From: Eumeta japonica
Taxonomy: Eukaryota > Arthropoda > Insecta > Lepidoptera > Psychidae
Assembly (NCBI GenBank): GCA_005406025.1
Contig: BGZK01000182.1
Coordinates: 62,001 to 126,000 of the forward strand
Reading direction: 5' to 3'
Length of the DNA: 64,000 bases
The notes below the pieces were generated by a model that did no database searches, was not told where the DNA came from, and was given only the letters and a program-made list of their open reading frames with translations. Within the stretch, counting starts at the first letter, position 1; every line of letters starts with the position of its first letter. Of the stretch, positions 1-12,650 are shown piece after piece. A program made the translations under genes and the position numbers.

Positions 1-1292
1 TATTTCTGTTTCCTTTTTACAAAGCTTTTTAATTGTGTAATTCAATCATTGAGTTGTAAATGTTATGAAATTTTATAACGAACATGTTTAGTGATTTTTT
101 TATTTATATATCATTCACAATGAATAATAGAAAGTTTTATACATTTTATTAGGTTTACTTATGTATTATATGCTATTATTTATGATGGTGTAATATTAAA
201 GGGTTGGGTGAAGTATTACTGAAATTATGATGCAACATTATGGAATTTCGTAAAATAATCTATAAATTGACATCAATAAGAATTCTATCAAATAATATAA
301 TTACTACATTGGAATTTGAGATATTTTTGTGCACAATGTAAGAAAATACACACATTGTTAATTACGACACGATGGAAATTTTGTCAACGAATAAAAAACA
401 ATCCAGAAAACAAATTATTATTAAAAACGTGTTTACTGCTCGTATTAGTAACCACAGTGTTAAAAATAGCGCAAATTGATATCTATTTGTCAATTTAATT
501 TTGACGAAAAAAAGCAATATTCGACATTTTTCTACAGTAATTAATTAACACTCCATTTAAACTATTTTTATACTGATGTCCACTTTGTAAATACTACAAA
601 TACATAATTTCAAAAGCAAAATTTTCCTTTAAAATAAACTATAGAGCAATATTTAAATGTCACTGCTCCAAACATTATCAGGATCGAATCTAGAATGCAT
701 GGGACATAATGTCAAACGTTCCCAGAATGATACACTTCGACAAATAGAACTCTCAGATCGTAATATCCTGCTTATGGAATCGGGTTCTACCATTCTCAAA
801 GGAAATAAGTTTATTCTGAAAAAGGTTTTCTAATTTTAGTTTTCAAGAATATAGTACCTTTGGAGTAAGTAAGTGCGGAAAAATGCACATTCCGTGCACT
901 TATTATTGTACCTGCCTCAAAAACGTAACAACAATTCCTTTTATATATAAAAGTATTCTCAATCAGATCATAAATATAATAGGTATAATATAATAGAATT
1001 TACATTTTTACTTGTAATCGCTATTTTAGGCCACGAATATTTATGAAATGAAACAGTCTAAAGTTACGTTTGGCGATTTTCGGATGAATGGACTCGCGTG
1101 GTGAGTTCGCGTCACCGACATGCTAACGTGATAACTACATATGTGATAGCTTTTGATGCGTGTTAGGCGATTTCATTTTACATTAATTGTCAATAAAATA
1201 ATAACAGATTCGCCCAGGCAAACAGATTATCGAAATTTCATCGAAATCTCATATAGTTTATTCTGCACGCAGTTACATGTTCTTATTGTAGA
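1..1292. other. No feature seen
   Basis: A+T-rich sequence with short, unconvincing open frames. The next gap, 1357-2025, is likewise empty. Confidence 0.5.
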
Positions 1293-1356
1293 CTGATTTC
1301 ATCAAGATCGGTAAAACAGGTCTTATGTTACAAATAGACGTGCAGACAGACATAAA
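1293..1356 (+). repeat. 3' fragment of the same interspersed repeat
   Basis: gatttcatcaagatcggtaa followed by ttatgttacaaatagacgtgcagacagacata, the usual closing part of this family. Confidence 0.45.
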
Positions 1357-2025
1357 TTGTAAAAATGGTAAAATTGGAGTCAGTGAGTCACAAAAGAAAT
1401 ATTTTTCACAAAAATTGACAAATAAATTGTATTTATAAACATACATTACAGATTTACATAGTACTATAGATGGATTTCGTTGATTGGTAGCTCTTTTTAC
1501 AGATCATGGTGAATTTTTATTAAAAGAATGCTTCTTTTCGACTCTTAAAAATCAGCCTGATTGAGATTTTAGCTTTAGAGAATTGAAGGAAAAGCATTCC
1601 AGATGGAATTTAAATGGAGTTTAAGAAAATGTCTTGATGCGCTATTGAGAAGAAATCGCAGTGTAGTATTTCTTCTTAAAAATAGAAAATATTAAAAATC
1701 GACCATTACTTCTTACAACATATTTTGTGATCCGTTTTATTGGGCAAGGAAGATTTTGCTTATACGCCATTAATTTACGAGGGCACCCTGAAAAGTGATT
1801 TTTTGGCGATAATTCATGCGAAAATGATACCGGCTGTTGTAGTCCATTCTCAATCTATTTATTTTCTGGAAAATATTAGCATTATTTTGTTTATGGTATT
1901 CGAATTTTTAATAACTTCTAATTGTTTTTGACATGTCACAAATCGAATTAAAAAAGCTTTCTGTGATTCTTTTTCTACCGATTTCCTCATTAATTTCTGA
2001 TTAATCATTGATAAGGCCTTGAGGC

Positions 2026-3006
2026 CCTGACAACGGCCCGTAGTGGGCGACACGTTTCGGCCGTTGTCGACGAGAATATGCCGAAAGTGAAGAAATTTTA
2101 AGCGGAGGGATTTAAACCTACGGAGATCGCTGGAGGCGTGGGAATAAATGAGGAATGTGTTAACGAAATATTCACATATATTTAGGTATGTTCGAGGTCA
2201 GCCCTAAGACGTTAAATCTATTCGACACTAAGCAATGTGTGAGACATTACAAGGAGTTTTTTAATGTGAGTCTCAAAAATATAGTAGTTATATTTATTAT
2301 TGTAATAAACTCACACCTATTGTCCATATGAACAGGCAGACACTATACGTATCTCCACTCAGTTCGTTTTTGGCATGTCGTTCTTGTCCCACTGACATCA
2401 ATCCAATTTTCATGCATGCTTGTCGGTTTTAGGTGCTTAAAATTTCATCCTCTTTTAATATGCCACTAATTTGACCTGCATAAAGTTTCCAGGACGACCT
2501 TTGCTGATATTTCCATTACACACATAGTGATGAGATCTGGATCTAATAATTTGATCTTGAAAGCGAACAAGAGCATTGCGGCGCAGATTTAAGAATGAGA
2601 AGCCTCTTTGAAATATACATTTGAAATTATTAAAAAATTAAAAAAAAAAGACTACAAATGCCGAATATCATGCTAATATTTAATGGATCAACTATGAGAG
2701 TCGATTATCAAAAAAAGCGGTGGCCATCTCAGTAGGGACATAATGGCATATATATAGATTTTGCATGACGATGCAACTGCATATATTGCCCAATCAACGG
2801 AGCAAGACATGAGCCAAGACGTCTGTGGAAAAATTGACCACATATCTTACAACCCTAACTTAGTACATTTTTTGTGTAGACTTTAGAAAACGGGTTTAAT
2901 GGCCTTACGATTGTTAACAAATGATAAGATGATGGTTACAGTAAATAAAAATTTTGACAGCACACTGAAGATATGTTTTTTAATGGCTCGATGCCTTTTT
3001 GTGAAA
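2026..3006 (+). pseudogene. Dead mariner transposase remnant, split by a repeat insertion
   Basis: Translated in shifting frames the sequence keeps mariner landmarks in order. RSGRHVSAVVDENMPKVKKF appears near 2040-2096. It is followed by the helix-turn-helix-like TEIAGGVGINEECVNEIF near 2120-2175. DEIW then follows near 2530, at the place of the first catalytic Asp. HDDATAY near 2764 is at the place of the HDNA motif, and a Tyr-Asn-Pro-Asn-Leu at about 2850 replaces the usual YSPDLAP box. Finally LLTNDKMMVTVNKNFDS appears near 2910-2955. Stops and frameshifts are common and the last catalytic Asp is not found, so it cannot be active. A separate interspersed repeat (about 2325-2470) sits between the N- and C-terminal parts. 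A Helitron begins right after it. Matching to mariner is from memory of the family motifs. Confidence 0.65.
2325..2470 (+). repeat. Interspersed repeat inside the mariner remnant
   Basis: This shares an ordered set of words with 19301-19470: a gacaga/gcagacacta block, a cttcattgacatcaatc-type block and a final gtcggttt-aggtgcttaaaattt block. It resembles a repeat family widespread in Lepidoptera whose members carry an aggcagagactac core. It separates the two halves of the mariner remnant, so it inserted later. Confidence 0.5.
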
Positions 3007-3209
3007 TCTATATATATATATAATGAAAATAGGTTGTCTTTGTTCGCCAATCACGTAAAAACTACTAAACGTATAGACATGGGACTGCGACCATTCGATG
3101 CGGGATGATTTGTAGATGGTTCTAGGCTACTCATTTTTTGAATACCGTAAATCCTTCGCCATTTTATTTATAAATAAAAATTACCCAGCGAAGCGGGCGG
3201 GTCAGCTAG
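3007..3209 (+). mobile_element. Small non-autonomous Helitron
   Basis: Starts TCTATATATATATA at 3007, the 5' end typical of lepidopteran (Lep1-like) Helitrons. It ends with a G+C-rich hairpin region (cccagcgaagcgggcggg, 3184-3201) a few bases before a terminal CTAG (3206-3209). It is flanked by A on the left (3006) and T on the right (3210), as expected for insertion between A and T without target duplication. At 203 bp it has no Rep/helicase coding capacity. It abuts the end of the mariner remnant. Confidence 0.7.
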
Positions 3210-3753
3210 TATTTAATAAATACATTTTTTTCTTAAAAGAGCGCATTGAAGAACAAGACACGTTGTCTATGCTCGTCTTTTCTTTCACAGTTGGATAGAT
3301 TACTTACCAACCTCCATTCAATTTCTTATGCGTTTTAATTTTTTTTATAATGCTATAGTTATTTATAGTCTCATTTAGATGAGAAATGGTTACTAAAACG
3401 GAAGCTCATATATGACTAACTTGAACAATGATTACGTTAGTTTACAGGTCCCGTAGAATCATTTTTTTTTTGGAAATAAATAATTGAAATAAAGGAACGC
3501 CCCAATGAGAAAGACAAATGTCGTAAAACATCTATTCTCCCGTCGTTGCGTTTCGATTGGAATATTTTTTTTTTCGATGACTACGAGACATCCAAAACGT
3601 TTCGTTTATTATTTTACTTGAACGGAGATATGTCAGAGGGTCTGTCGGTCTCGATGCGTTCCACATTAAGTTTCTAGAGGAAAAAAAGGAAGCCACTATT
3701 TCGTATTCGCAGCACGACGTCCCGTTTCATGTCTAGGAAATTCGTTTTATTTC

Positions 3754-4146
3754 GTGAAAAGGAATGAAAGTTTCTTTGAAACAGCCAAGCTCCATCTGAC
3801 GGTCGAGCGGATGATGTTTCAGGGTTCCGCGGACACTGAACTCGATCTCTTTTGCGAAATCAAAACTTACCTATTGGTACGTATTCGATTGTATAAATGT
3901 AGGGAACCGAACGGGAATCGGGTCGATCGATCGCACTTGACCGGTCTCCATTGCGATGCAGTAGAGAGAAATGTTTTACGTTTCTGTGATAAAAGAATAT
4001 ATGATACGACACGTTCCGAACCCTTTTCGCTTTATGTGCGCTGTCACATAAAAAAAGACACTGTTGTGCTGGGACTATCTTTCTGTTGTCTTGTCGTTTG
4101 TAGCTACCTACATGTCAAAATGATCCATTCACGGAGTTCAATGTAA
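3754..4146 (+). other. Unassigned 130-codon open frame
   Basis: An ATG-started frame of 130 codons in A+T-rich sequence, long for chance here. The product is basic, with two cysteines in a hydrophobic patch near the C-terminus (LGLSFCCLVVCSYL). I recognise no domain. No convincing promoter, poly(A) signal or splice partners were found, and the residues do not resemble any transposase I know. It may be chance or an old repeat. Confidence 0.15.
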
Positions 4147-4784
4147 CTTAATAAATAAGAGCTTATTAAATTTGAGTTGTCTCAAGCCTAGATCATATAA
4201 GCCGGATTTGACAGTTAAATATTTTCACATTTTTTCATGGGCAGGTCAGTATGAATAAGATTTGTAATTTAAAAGGAAAATAAATTTGTTTAAAAATACA
4301 AAGCACAGATTGAGAGTGACGACTATAATGTTTTTAAGTCGTTAATTTGATTAAAAAAGTAATTTTATAAGACAAACATAAATATCGTATAATGCAAATC
4401 CTTAGTTTTAATCAAACAATCTCCCTGGTTTGTTGTAGAGATGAATATTTATTAGCATCATAACAAAACTCAACTCAACAATACCGATATTAGAAAACAG
4501 TTTTGGTTGATTATCATAACAGAAGCTGTAGATTCTTGGTCTGCATAATTTGTACAATACTGACTGGTATCTTAATCCTCAAGATAGTAGAAAGTGATGC
4601 AATATGATGCAGTTAAGTGTGCGTGTCTACTTATATCTCTAAACTCAATATTCATTGCGTTTAAGATAGCATTACGTATTTATACATTATGCAATAAAAA
4701 GGACACTCAACTTAATACGTATCAGGTAACCATTACTACACCGATGGGAGGCGAAGAGGAGTCATCATTTACACCACTGAGAAC

Positions 4785-5035
4785 TCCCACCCATGCATAA
4801 TCCTTTTTAGATTGAAAACCTTGGCTTTTAATCCCTCCACGCGGGCCCAATGCGGCTTGACAGCAGTTGTTAGTGAGTCAGTTAGCGCGATGTGCTCCCC
4901 GAGGCACGAGACGTTTGATTTAACTGGACCCAAGTTAAAAAATCCTCGGTCAGTTCGTTCGTAGTCAAAATCGAACCTGGTACCTGCTGATTCGAAAGCG
5001 ACGCCCTCTATCGCCGAGCCGTCGTCACCGCCACG
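4785..5035 (-). repeat. tRNA-derived SINE copy A
   Basis: Read on the minus strand, the element begins with an A-box-like GGCTCGGCGATAG and, about 35 bases on, a B-box-like GGTTCGATTTTG. These are the internal RNA polymerase III promoter of a tRNA-like head. The body (gtgcctcggggagcac, then a ttaacttgggtcc-type block) matches the copies at 42950-43180 and 60885-61180. The open frame read through it is a by-product. Confidence 0.65.
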
Positions 5036-5575
5036 CAACAGCAAAATCATCTGTCGAGAGACATCTGAAACAATTTTCACCATGAGTTCGCATCACGGCC
5101 CTTCGCTTAAAAATGGATGAGTAAATAGTTTCGAAGTTAAACAGCTTGAACGGTTTAGTTTATAATCGTCAACCACTTTGGTTAGAAGTACTGGATGTGT
5201 TGTATGGCAACTTATAAAAATAAGTCGTATGGCAACGTGATCGCAGTGGGTAATACGTCTGGAACTATTTACCAGAAATGAAAGAAACTGATTCTCTTTC
5301 ATACAAGAGGACATACGACTGAAGATAAAACGAAGAGGTTTTTTTCGTTTTCAAATTGAAAACTATTTCTAACTTATCGCTGTGCAAACGTACTTTTCGT
5401 TTTACGACTTAAAGTGACGACGGCATGGAAGACTGGTACAGCCAGAACGGCTGAATCACCTCGTAAAAGTACGTTTTCAGACTGCGGTCGCTATTCAAAG
5501 ATGGTGCATTGAAAGTGAGCCATTGGAGCGAAGTGAGTTTAACTAACTTGTGGTTAAGGCAAAAGGAAAACATTG

Positions 5576-5622
5576 GACGAGCACAAGCAGGACTCGCACC
5601 TTCAGGGTTCCGTACAATTGGG
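5576..5622 (+). repeat. 5' end fragment of the AGGGTTCCGTAC lepidopteran repeat
   Basis: The bases caggactcgcaccttcaggg followed by ttccgtac match the start of the repeat whose full copy is at 56309-57069. Only the 5' end is present. Confidence 0.45.
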
Positions 5623-6185
5623 TATATAGATGTCTCAACTAACAAAGGTCTCGATGGTTTTCGATACCAATTATGGTGAGATATCAATCCGAGAATTCTG
5701 ATGTTTCTACTATTTTTTCTTTTCCGAAAATAAATGTATACATAATTTGCAATTTTTGAAAATTTAAGAAAAGGCTGATTGATCTAATCTCTGTTACTCG
5801 TGTGATGATGCTAGAATTATGACAATTCAATCACCTACGAAAGCATTCTGTGATTTTGACATTTTCAGTATTACTAAAGTCCAATCGTATGCAGCCAAAG
5901 ATAAAATGTTTGTTTTGTATGTACACCCACTTATGTAAAATTTGTGCACACGAATTACAAAGTTTCGGAAAGTGCCCATCAAGTCCTTCAATTTTATGCC
6001 CATATTGTAATAATCAAACTTGTATTTTATTTTTACGTTTAAAAATGAAGCTGTACTGCCGCCATATTGAACTTTTTTTTCAAACAATTTATAACCAGCG
6101 ATGATATAAGGATTTTAACCCATGCATCCAATTCTCTTCAGGCATTTAGAAGTTATGATGAAATAAATAAACTTACATACATATA

Positions 6186-8268
6186 AACATTACATTACAT
6201 TACATGACATTAAGCCTTTTATCTTGAGTTTTATATACAGTTTATATTAATTTTCATGTTTACAGTAGATATATCTCTGAGCTCAGTATGCCTGTTGGCA
6301 AAGGCCTCCTCTAAAATTTTCCATTTCTATCTCTAGCGAGCTTTTTCCAATTGGGACCAACTCTTAATTTTAATTAATCTTCCTATCTACCGCGTTCTGT
6401 TCCCTTTCTCCTTCGTCGTCTCTAGTATACCAAAATGTGACAATTTTGCTCCATTTTTCCTGATTACTTCTTAGTGTATGCCCGGTCGGTCTTCGTTTCA
6501 GTTGGTCTATCTTTGTAAATACATCGGTTACTTTAGCCTTAGATTTTATAGTTGTATTTCTTACTCTATTTTGTTTTGTAATACTCATCATACTTCTTTT
6601 CGTAGCTCTATGACAATATTTGGGCATACTTCTGTGGTGTTTTGAAAGGAAACATATTTCAGATAAGTGAGGCAAGGTACAATGCAGGTGTAAAACAATT
6701 TTCGATGATTGATATACTAAATTTAGTGGATTTAATCACTTTTTTGAGCGACCATTATCTTTTCGAACTATTGACTATGAGTTTGTTGATTTCTTCTGTA
6801 GTTTGATTTACACTAGATGTGTTTTACCCAATATAGATATACTCCTTTACATATTATACGGGTAGGTTGTTGATTTTTGTTTCTTTATTTTCAAAATTAA
6901 TCATTTGACAGAATTGTCAATAGTGTTATTCATGTTCATGGATAGTTCCATTTTATTACTTTGGTTTTTGGGTTCATCAAAGATTTTCTGTAATTTAACC
7001 GGATTAACCTTAAATAAAATATTATCATCGACAAATTTCAGGTGATTCAAGTTTCTTCCATTGATACATAAGCCATAATAGCCCTAATATTGTTTTCAGA
7101 ATACATTTTCTAATACTGCGGAGAACAGTTTGGAGGATAATGGGTGCTCTTGTCGAACTTCTCTTTGGATTTTGAATATTTCGCGTAGTGATTCCAGTTT
7201 TATGCTTGCTTTTCTGTTGGCTTATATGCTTTTGATGATCTTTATGTAATGTGTAGGGATTCCCTGATTATTAAGGCTATATGTAAGGCTGTACTGTCTC
7301 TTTATGACTAACGTAGTTGAAAGCTTTAATGTAGTATAGGAGAGCCATATATAAAGGTTTGTTATATTCCCTATACTTCACCACTATCTGTTTAACTGGG
7401 TGTATATGATGTATTACGGCGTAATTTTTTCTGAAACCAACCCATTGGTTGGTTTTCGTCTAGTGCTGTGCTTATTAGATATATGATAATCTTTGAGAAA
7501 ATCTTTTAGATATAGGTCATGAGGCTGATTGGTCGGTCTTCTTTATGGCTATTTTTTTTCTATGAGAATTATATGTGATGTTTGACTCTGCTTTGGAATA
7601 TATCCCGATAGAAGAATAGCATTATAGATCTTGGTGAGGAAACAAGCAACTAATACCAGAGTTCCTTTTAATATTTAATTTCTAATCTTATCTGGATCTG
7701 GCATATTCTTTGATTTTTGGCTAAGTATTGTTTTTTTTTACTTCGCTGTATAATATTTTGGGTTTAGTAGTTAGGTTAGGTTCATGGCTGCATTTTGTTC
7801 TTTGTTCTATTGCATGCTAATTGGAGTAGAGACTGCGTTAGAATCTTTTAGCTATTCTGTTTATTTCATTTGGGTTGGTGATTTTGACAGAGTCATTGCA
7901 ATTGTATTTCAGATTTGATATCTATGAGGTTGTCTCTTGCAGTTCTTTAAGTGCCTTCTTCGTTCCTCTTGTTGTTGCGGCGTTTTTCTAGGATATGCAG
8001 TTAATTAGCTTTTTTGGCATTTATAATTTCATTCTTTATTTTATTGCTTAGCTCCGTTATTTTTTGTGTGTTTTGTTTTCTCAATTTGTCCGTAAACTAG
8101 CTTTTTTTATCTTTTATAAGCTGTAGAGTTAGGTTGCTTAATTGCTTCTTCAGCTCTAGGCATTTCACTAAGTCCTATTATATCCCGGTGATCCTTCAAT
8201 GTTTCTTCTAATTCTAGCAAAGACTCTTGTGTCCGTAAAGTTCTAGTATTTAATGTTGAAAAAAAAAC
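6186..8268 (-). pseudogene. Dead RTE-type LINE (endonuclease and reverse transcriptase remnants)
   Basis: On the minus strand from the right, 8265-8120 reads LNTRTLRTQESLLELEETL and DIIGLSE, the start of an RTE apurinic endonuclease. Further on are reverse transcriptase pieces: RPISLM, then LDENQP near 7450, AFNYV near 7320, GIPTHYIKIIKSI near 7240, and a LSSKLFSAVLENVF block near 7100. FVDDNILF near 7020-7040 stands at the place of the FADD catalytic box. The C-terminal part (6370-6675) reads KRSMMSITKQNRVRNTTIKS and KVTDVFTKIDQLKRR, typical of RTE elements, then EEAFANRHTELRDI near 6300. Frames change often, stops are common, and the endonuclease is mostly missing (about 2.1 kb against roughly 3.2 kb for a full element). 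A short CATTA-repeat tail lies at 6188-6212. Catalytic Ala of FADD is Val. Confidence 0.8.
6188..6212 (-). repeat. (TAATG)n tail of the RTE LINE
   Basis: Four CATTA units with a small variant, placed at the 3' end of the minus-strand RTE remnant. A simple-repeat tail instead of poly(A) is usual for RTE elements. Confidence 0.55.
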
Positions 8269-9479
8269 AAATTACATATTGCAACATACATATATACATA
8301 AACCCTGAAAAGATTACATTCCTTTTTTTAGCAGTCACGCAAAAACATAAACGAGAGATCGCTTTGAGTTTAAATCAAATAAATAAAACAAAGCCCGCGC
8401 TACCATTTCGTCAATTTGATGTTTAGACACGAAATAACGAACCGTAAACTTTTCACTTTCACGTTATTTCTTCTTCATAAGAAAGAGCGAAATGTTTGCG
8501 AAGACAAATTGCTTTTCTCCTCTGGTATTCGGGGAAGCGCGACTGACCCTATGGTTTAAATTGTACGTGTTTAATTGAACCCTGTCCTTATTGAACTGTT
8601 TGTTTGTTTTTATAGTTGCTGTATTCACCTAAACAAACACATAAAAAGATTAGGAATAAGTTGCTTTTTGTCAGACCAGTGGAAGTACCTGTGCTAATTG
8701 TCTACAGGAAAGCGAAACTATCAAACATTTATTTGTATAAACAGTGATAATTTTTGTACAGTCCATAATAGTCTATTAATAATGAAAACGTTATCAGTAC
8801 GAAGTTTTTTGCCTTTTTTTCAATAATTCATTGATTTTGTTCTAAGTGAATTTACTAAGTATAAGAACAATTCATGTATGTCAAAATGGATTAAATAAAA
8901 AAATATCTTTTGTCTACTTTCGTTCGTGCCTGTGACCTGTAGAATTAAATGAAACGAGGTATAAACTATTAAAGTATTGTCAGTTGGGTGGATTTGAAAA
9001 ATAGAACGCGTTGAGCATTAATATTTTCGGAGCTTAAGTTTTTCATCCTTTTTTTGTTAATTAAGTCATCTAGTAAACAAAGGAGTATTTGCAAAATGTA
9101 TTTAATGACTTTTTAAAAGGCGTACCAGAAACAAGAGCAAGGTAGTCATGTGAACAATCACCATCGTAATCACCGTGTGTTCTACTTTTAGTGCGACGAG
9201 GTAAAGACAAATATATGTGGAGAGAGTTGATCGTAGTCTATAGTCTAATCTCTAATCGGTATCCGTTTAACATTTAGCCAGAACTGGAGTCAGAGCTGGC
9301 AGTAGATATTATGATCTCAATATGTATCTCAAGATGGGGTTAATCATTGTTTTTTAATTTTTTCTCGCGGTGGCCAATACTTAATTCTTCTCTGCATTAA
9401 GTACAGAGCTTTCAGTGCAATATACGAAGGAAACGATCATCACGTCGGGACATTTACAACTGTTTAAAAACTATCCTTA
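8269..9479. other. No feature seen
   Basis: A+T-rich intergenic-type DNA between the RTE remnant and a LINE 3' end. 9693-12574 and 12655-13613 are similar apart from the entries given. Confidence 0.5.
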
Positions 9480-9692
9480 ATTCACTTTGTTTGAATTCAT
9501 AGTGGATTCCCACTTCCCTTTCCCCGCTCCCATTTACCCAATCCCGCGCCATTAGATATTCTATTCCCTCCTACGAGGCCGGTAACGTCCTGATGACTTC
9601 TTCGGTGTTGCGAGTGTCCATGGGCAGCGGTGACCGTTTTGTCTCAGATGGCTCGTTTGCTCGTTTACATCTCGATTGTACTATAAAAAAAT
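9480..9692 (+). repeat. LINE 3' end copy 1
   Basis: The order ccccgctccc, cccgcgccatta, cctacgaggccggtaacg, gcgagtgtccatgggcagcgg, gctcgtttgctcgttt and a final ctataaaaaaa matches a LINE 3' end that is abundant in moth and butterfly genomes (recalled, not searched). It shares its last 80 bases in pattern with 14870-14952. It is severely 5' truncated, so it has no coding capacity. Confidence 0.65.
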
Positions 9693-10567
9693 CAAATCGA
9701 AAATATCTTTAATTAGTAGATTTAAAATTGAAATTTGAAACACGTTATTAATGAGTACTTTTGACATTAACACGACACATATAGGTATGTATCCAATTTT
9801 TGGAACGTTTCTTGTGGGACGGCATCCCATTCCTACAACAAGTGAAATTTCAGTTTTTCAATAAATGAAATGAAATTAAATCTATCTTTATTTCATGTTT
9901 ACTAGAATTACACTTGAAATATGTCATTATCGAATTTTTAGTGTTAAAATCAACATTCATTCCAAAAGCTAACTTATATCGAGAATAATAAGCAAGAGAT
10001 TCAAAGGTTGCTCTTTTTTGCTAGTAGATATAAAATTTTGAATAGACATTAAAAGTCGTACAAACAGAAATAACACGAAACAGCCCGATAACCGAGCAGT
10101 TCAATTTCATGGATTTATTCATTAACATATTCATACACGGAATAATAGCCCTTGCCAAACAATTTTTTTTAGTAAATTCAATTTCATAAAATGGTAAATT
10201 TTGAATTTCTACCGGGACCTTCTCATAAAAGCGCTTTTCCTTTAACGTTTAGCTAATTTTATTGAGTCTGATTTTATGAGCTGTCGGTTCTTAGGACTAT
10301 ATTGTTAATCTTATGGATGTAGCTCAATTTCATTCAATCCACATCACGTGTACATAAACCACAAACAAATGATAACGTTTCTAAGCTGGCTAACGAAAAG
10401 AAATTTCTCGAATACTAGATTCACGAAATCTTTATAACAAAGATAACATCGGTAATTGATTTTGGAAGCCTTTGTTTTTTGTATTCTGTGGGCCTATTAT
10501 AATGTATTCTTAAGGTTGTATACATCACGTCTGACATTTAAAATAATTATTTCTGGCCCTCGACAAG

Positions 10568-10771
10568 TCAATCTCGCGTCCGGACAAGAGAACAATGATT
10601 AAAGACGGAATGGCCTATTGTGAAACATCTGATTCCATCGTGATTGATTACTTCAATCATCCGAACTCTGCTATCGTCAATAATAATTTTGAACCTTATT
10701 CCATTAAATACTTTATTACCACCATCCATCAACATTATTGATTCATAGAAGCTAATGTTCGAATAAAACAC
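10568..10771 (-). other. Unassigned 67-codon open frame, open on both strands
   Basis: Both strands are open over about 200 bases. The minus frame contains NGIRFKIIIDDSRVRMIEV; the plus frame contains GMAYCETSDSIVIDYFNHP. Neither is recognised. It could be a repeat fragment. No splice or promoter context decides the strand. Confidence 0.15.
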
Positions 10772-12574
10772 GTAGTGAATTCATAAGAATATACTTAAAT
10801 TATTTGAGGTATTGTGAGTATTACAAAAAAAGTTAAGGATATGAATTACAGAATGGCAACACAGTTTTTGGGACAAGCAGCCAAGAAAGTTAAAACGAGT
10901 ACTATCCATATTGGTTTTTCTGCTTAGTTTGACACTTAAAAAAATGACATACGTCAATAACACAAATCACGTTTACTGCAACAATAGCCAAACCAATAGT
11001 CATTTTGCCATATCGAACTCTATCCCAATCGTATAGAGTCCAAGCAAATAACAACCGGCCAAATTATATATCTTTTTTTTTATCATCGAACAACAGAATT
11101 GGTCATTATAATCATGTTTCATTGATTTTATAGTCTGATTACAAAATCACATCATATTATGATTGTACAGTTAAAAGTTAACTATGGTGCAACTATTGTA
11201 TGCAATCATGTCATGAACGTTGTGAAGGCATAATGCGCTGTGATCTCTCTTAGGATTCGGTAGCTAAATTAATGGAACGCAACTATTGCATATTCTAAAT
11301 TGTTATGACTGTATGGGTGTCATCCGTAACGTGTTAAGTGTTTTACACAACTATATATTGTAGTTATTCTTACTGATTCTGTATAATATTAAGTTTGAAA
11401 TTATTAATAATGGTTATCATTATTCGAGAAATAAAAAGAAAAAGTTGTCGCTCTTTATGCAACCTGGCGATCTCGTAAACAAATATGGCCGACTGACACT
11501 GTCCATGAATTTTAGCCCTCCAAATATTTTTATTGAATCGACATCTTCAAACAGTTATTTCTTGTCCAAATTTTTCTAAAAACAATTATCGGTCCATTGA
11601 AATTTAGTGATATTTAAACTTAAGGGACTACAGAGTACTCGTAATTAATTGATTTCTCTGCTACATTACCGGTTTCTATTTAAAGAGGTTTTATTTAAAG
11701 GTATGAACATGTGTGTTTTACACTGAACGAATTTCAGGGCTCGAAAAAGCTTTAAGTGAATCTTTAAAAACAATGTTTGATTTAAATTCTGGTGTAAATC
11801 GTTCAAAATACTAATAAGTTTTACCTTAATTGCTATATGTTTTATCACTACCTGCCTGCATTGAAAGCTGTGTTCTATTATAGTGATTTAGTAAATTGTA
11901 TTGAACTGTAATGATTCTCTTTTATCATACATTTAAATTATTTATTATATCTTTTTATCAAGAAGAGGTTTTCGTGTATATGTTTGTCTAATATGCGGTA
12001 CCCTGAAATTCAAATTATTCTATTCTTACATTCGTTTAAATTATATTCTTAAAGGTTTACATAATAATCGTGAACGCAAATCCGTTATCTAATATTTAAA
12101 CAATAACACAATCAGTGCTTTTCTTATTTCGTAATTAACCCAGTTCCTTTGGTGAAGTCGCGTAATGGAATTCGATTTAGGTGTCTCTGTTTTTATATCT
12201 GATTACCAACGTTGAAACTAATCTAATTGATATTTCAAAATAGCGAAAGTGGCCGAGTTTTTACGCCCATCTTTTTTTCTAGTGCGAGCTGACTTGGATT
12301 CAAATTTATAAATCCATTTTAATACCATTTAATAAATGAATATTATGCTCGGTTTTGTAACGGTTATACAACCATAGAGTGGTCGACTGTAGGGCACGAG
12401 TCCATTATAGTGGGAAGCGTTCTCATTAAGGCGGTAGCTCACACTCTGACGTAATGGAACTTCTCACGCGTCGTAGGTTTTGATAAATTTTGTTCGTGGT
12501 CGCGCGCTTCCTCGTCACACTCACCTTCGCCGTAGGAATTTAATGATGATGTCTAAATACGTTAAACGAACACT

Positions 12575-12650
12575 CGATGAGGCACCCCGACACTCGAATC
12601 GGCGCTTCTGTATCGAAGGTGAATGCGCAAATCGCTAGGCCATCGCTTTG
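12575..12650 (-). repeat. tRNA-like SINE fragment
   Basis: On the minus strand it reads TGGCCTAGCGATTTG (A-box-like) and, about 30 bases later, GATTCGAGTGTCGG (B-box-like). It is not foldable into a full tRNA cloverleaf by eye. It probably comes from a SINE family different from copies A-G. Confidence 0.35.

Noticed and set aside
5409..5687. 92-codon minus-strand frame
   Set aside because: It overlaps a fragment of a known lepidopteran repeat end and has no recognisable domain.
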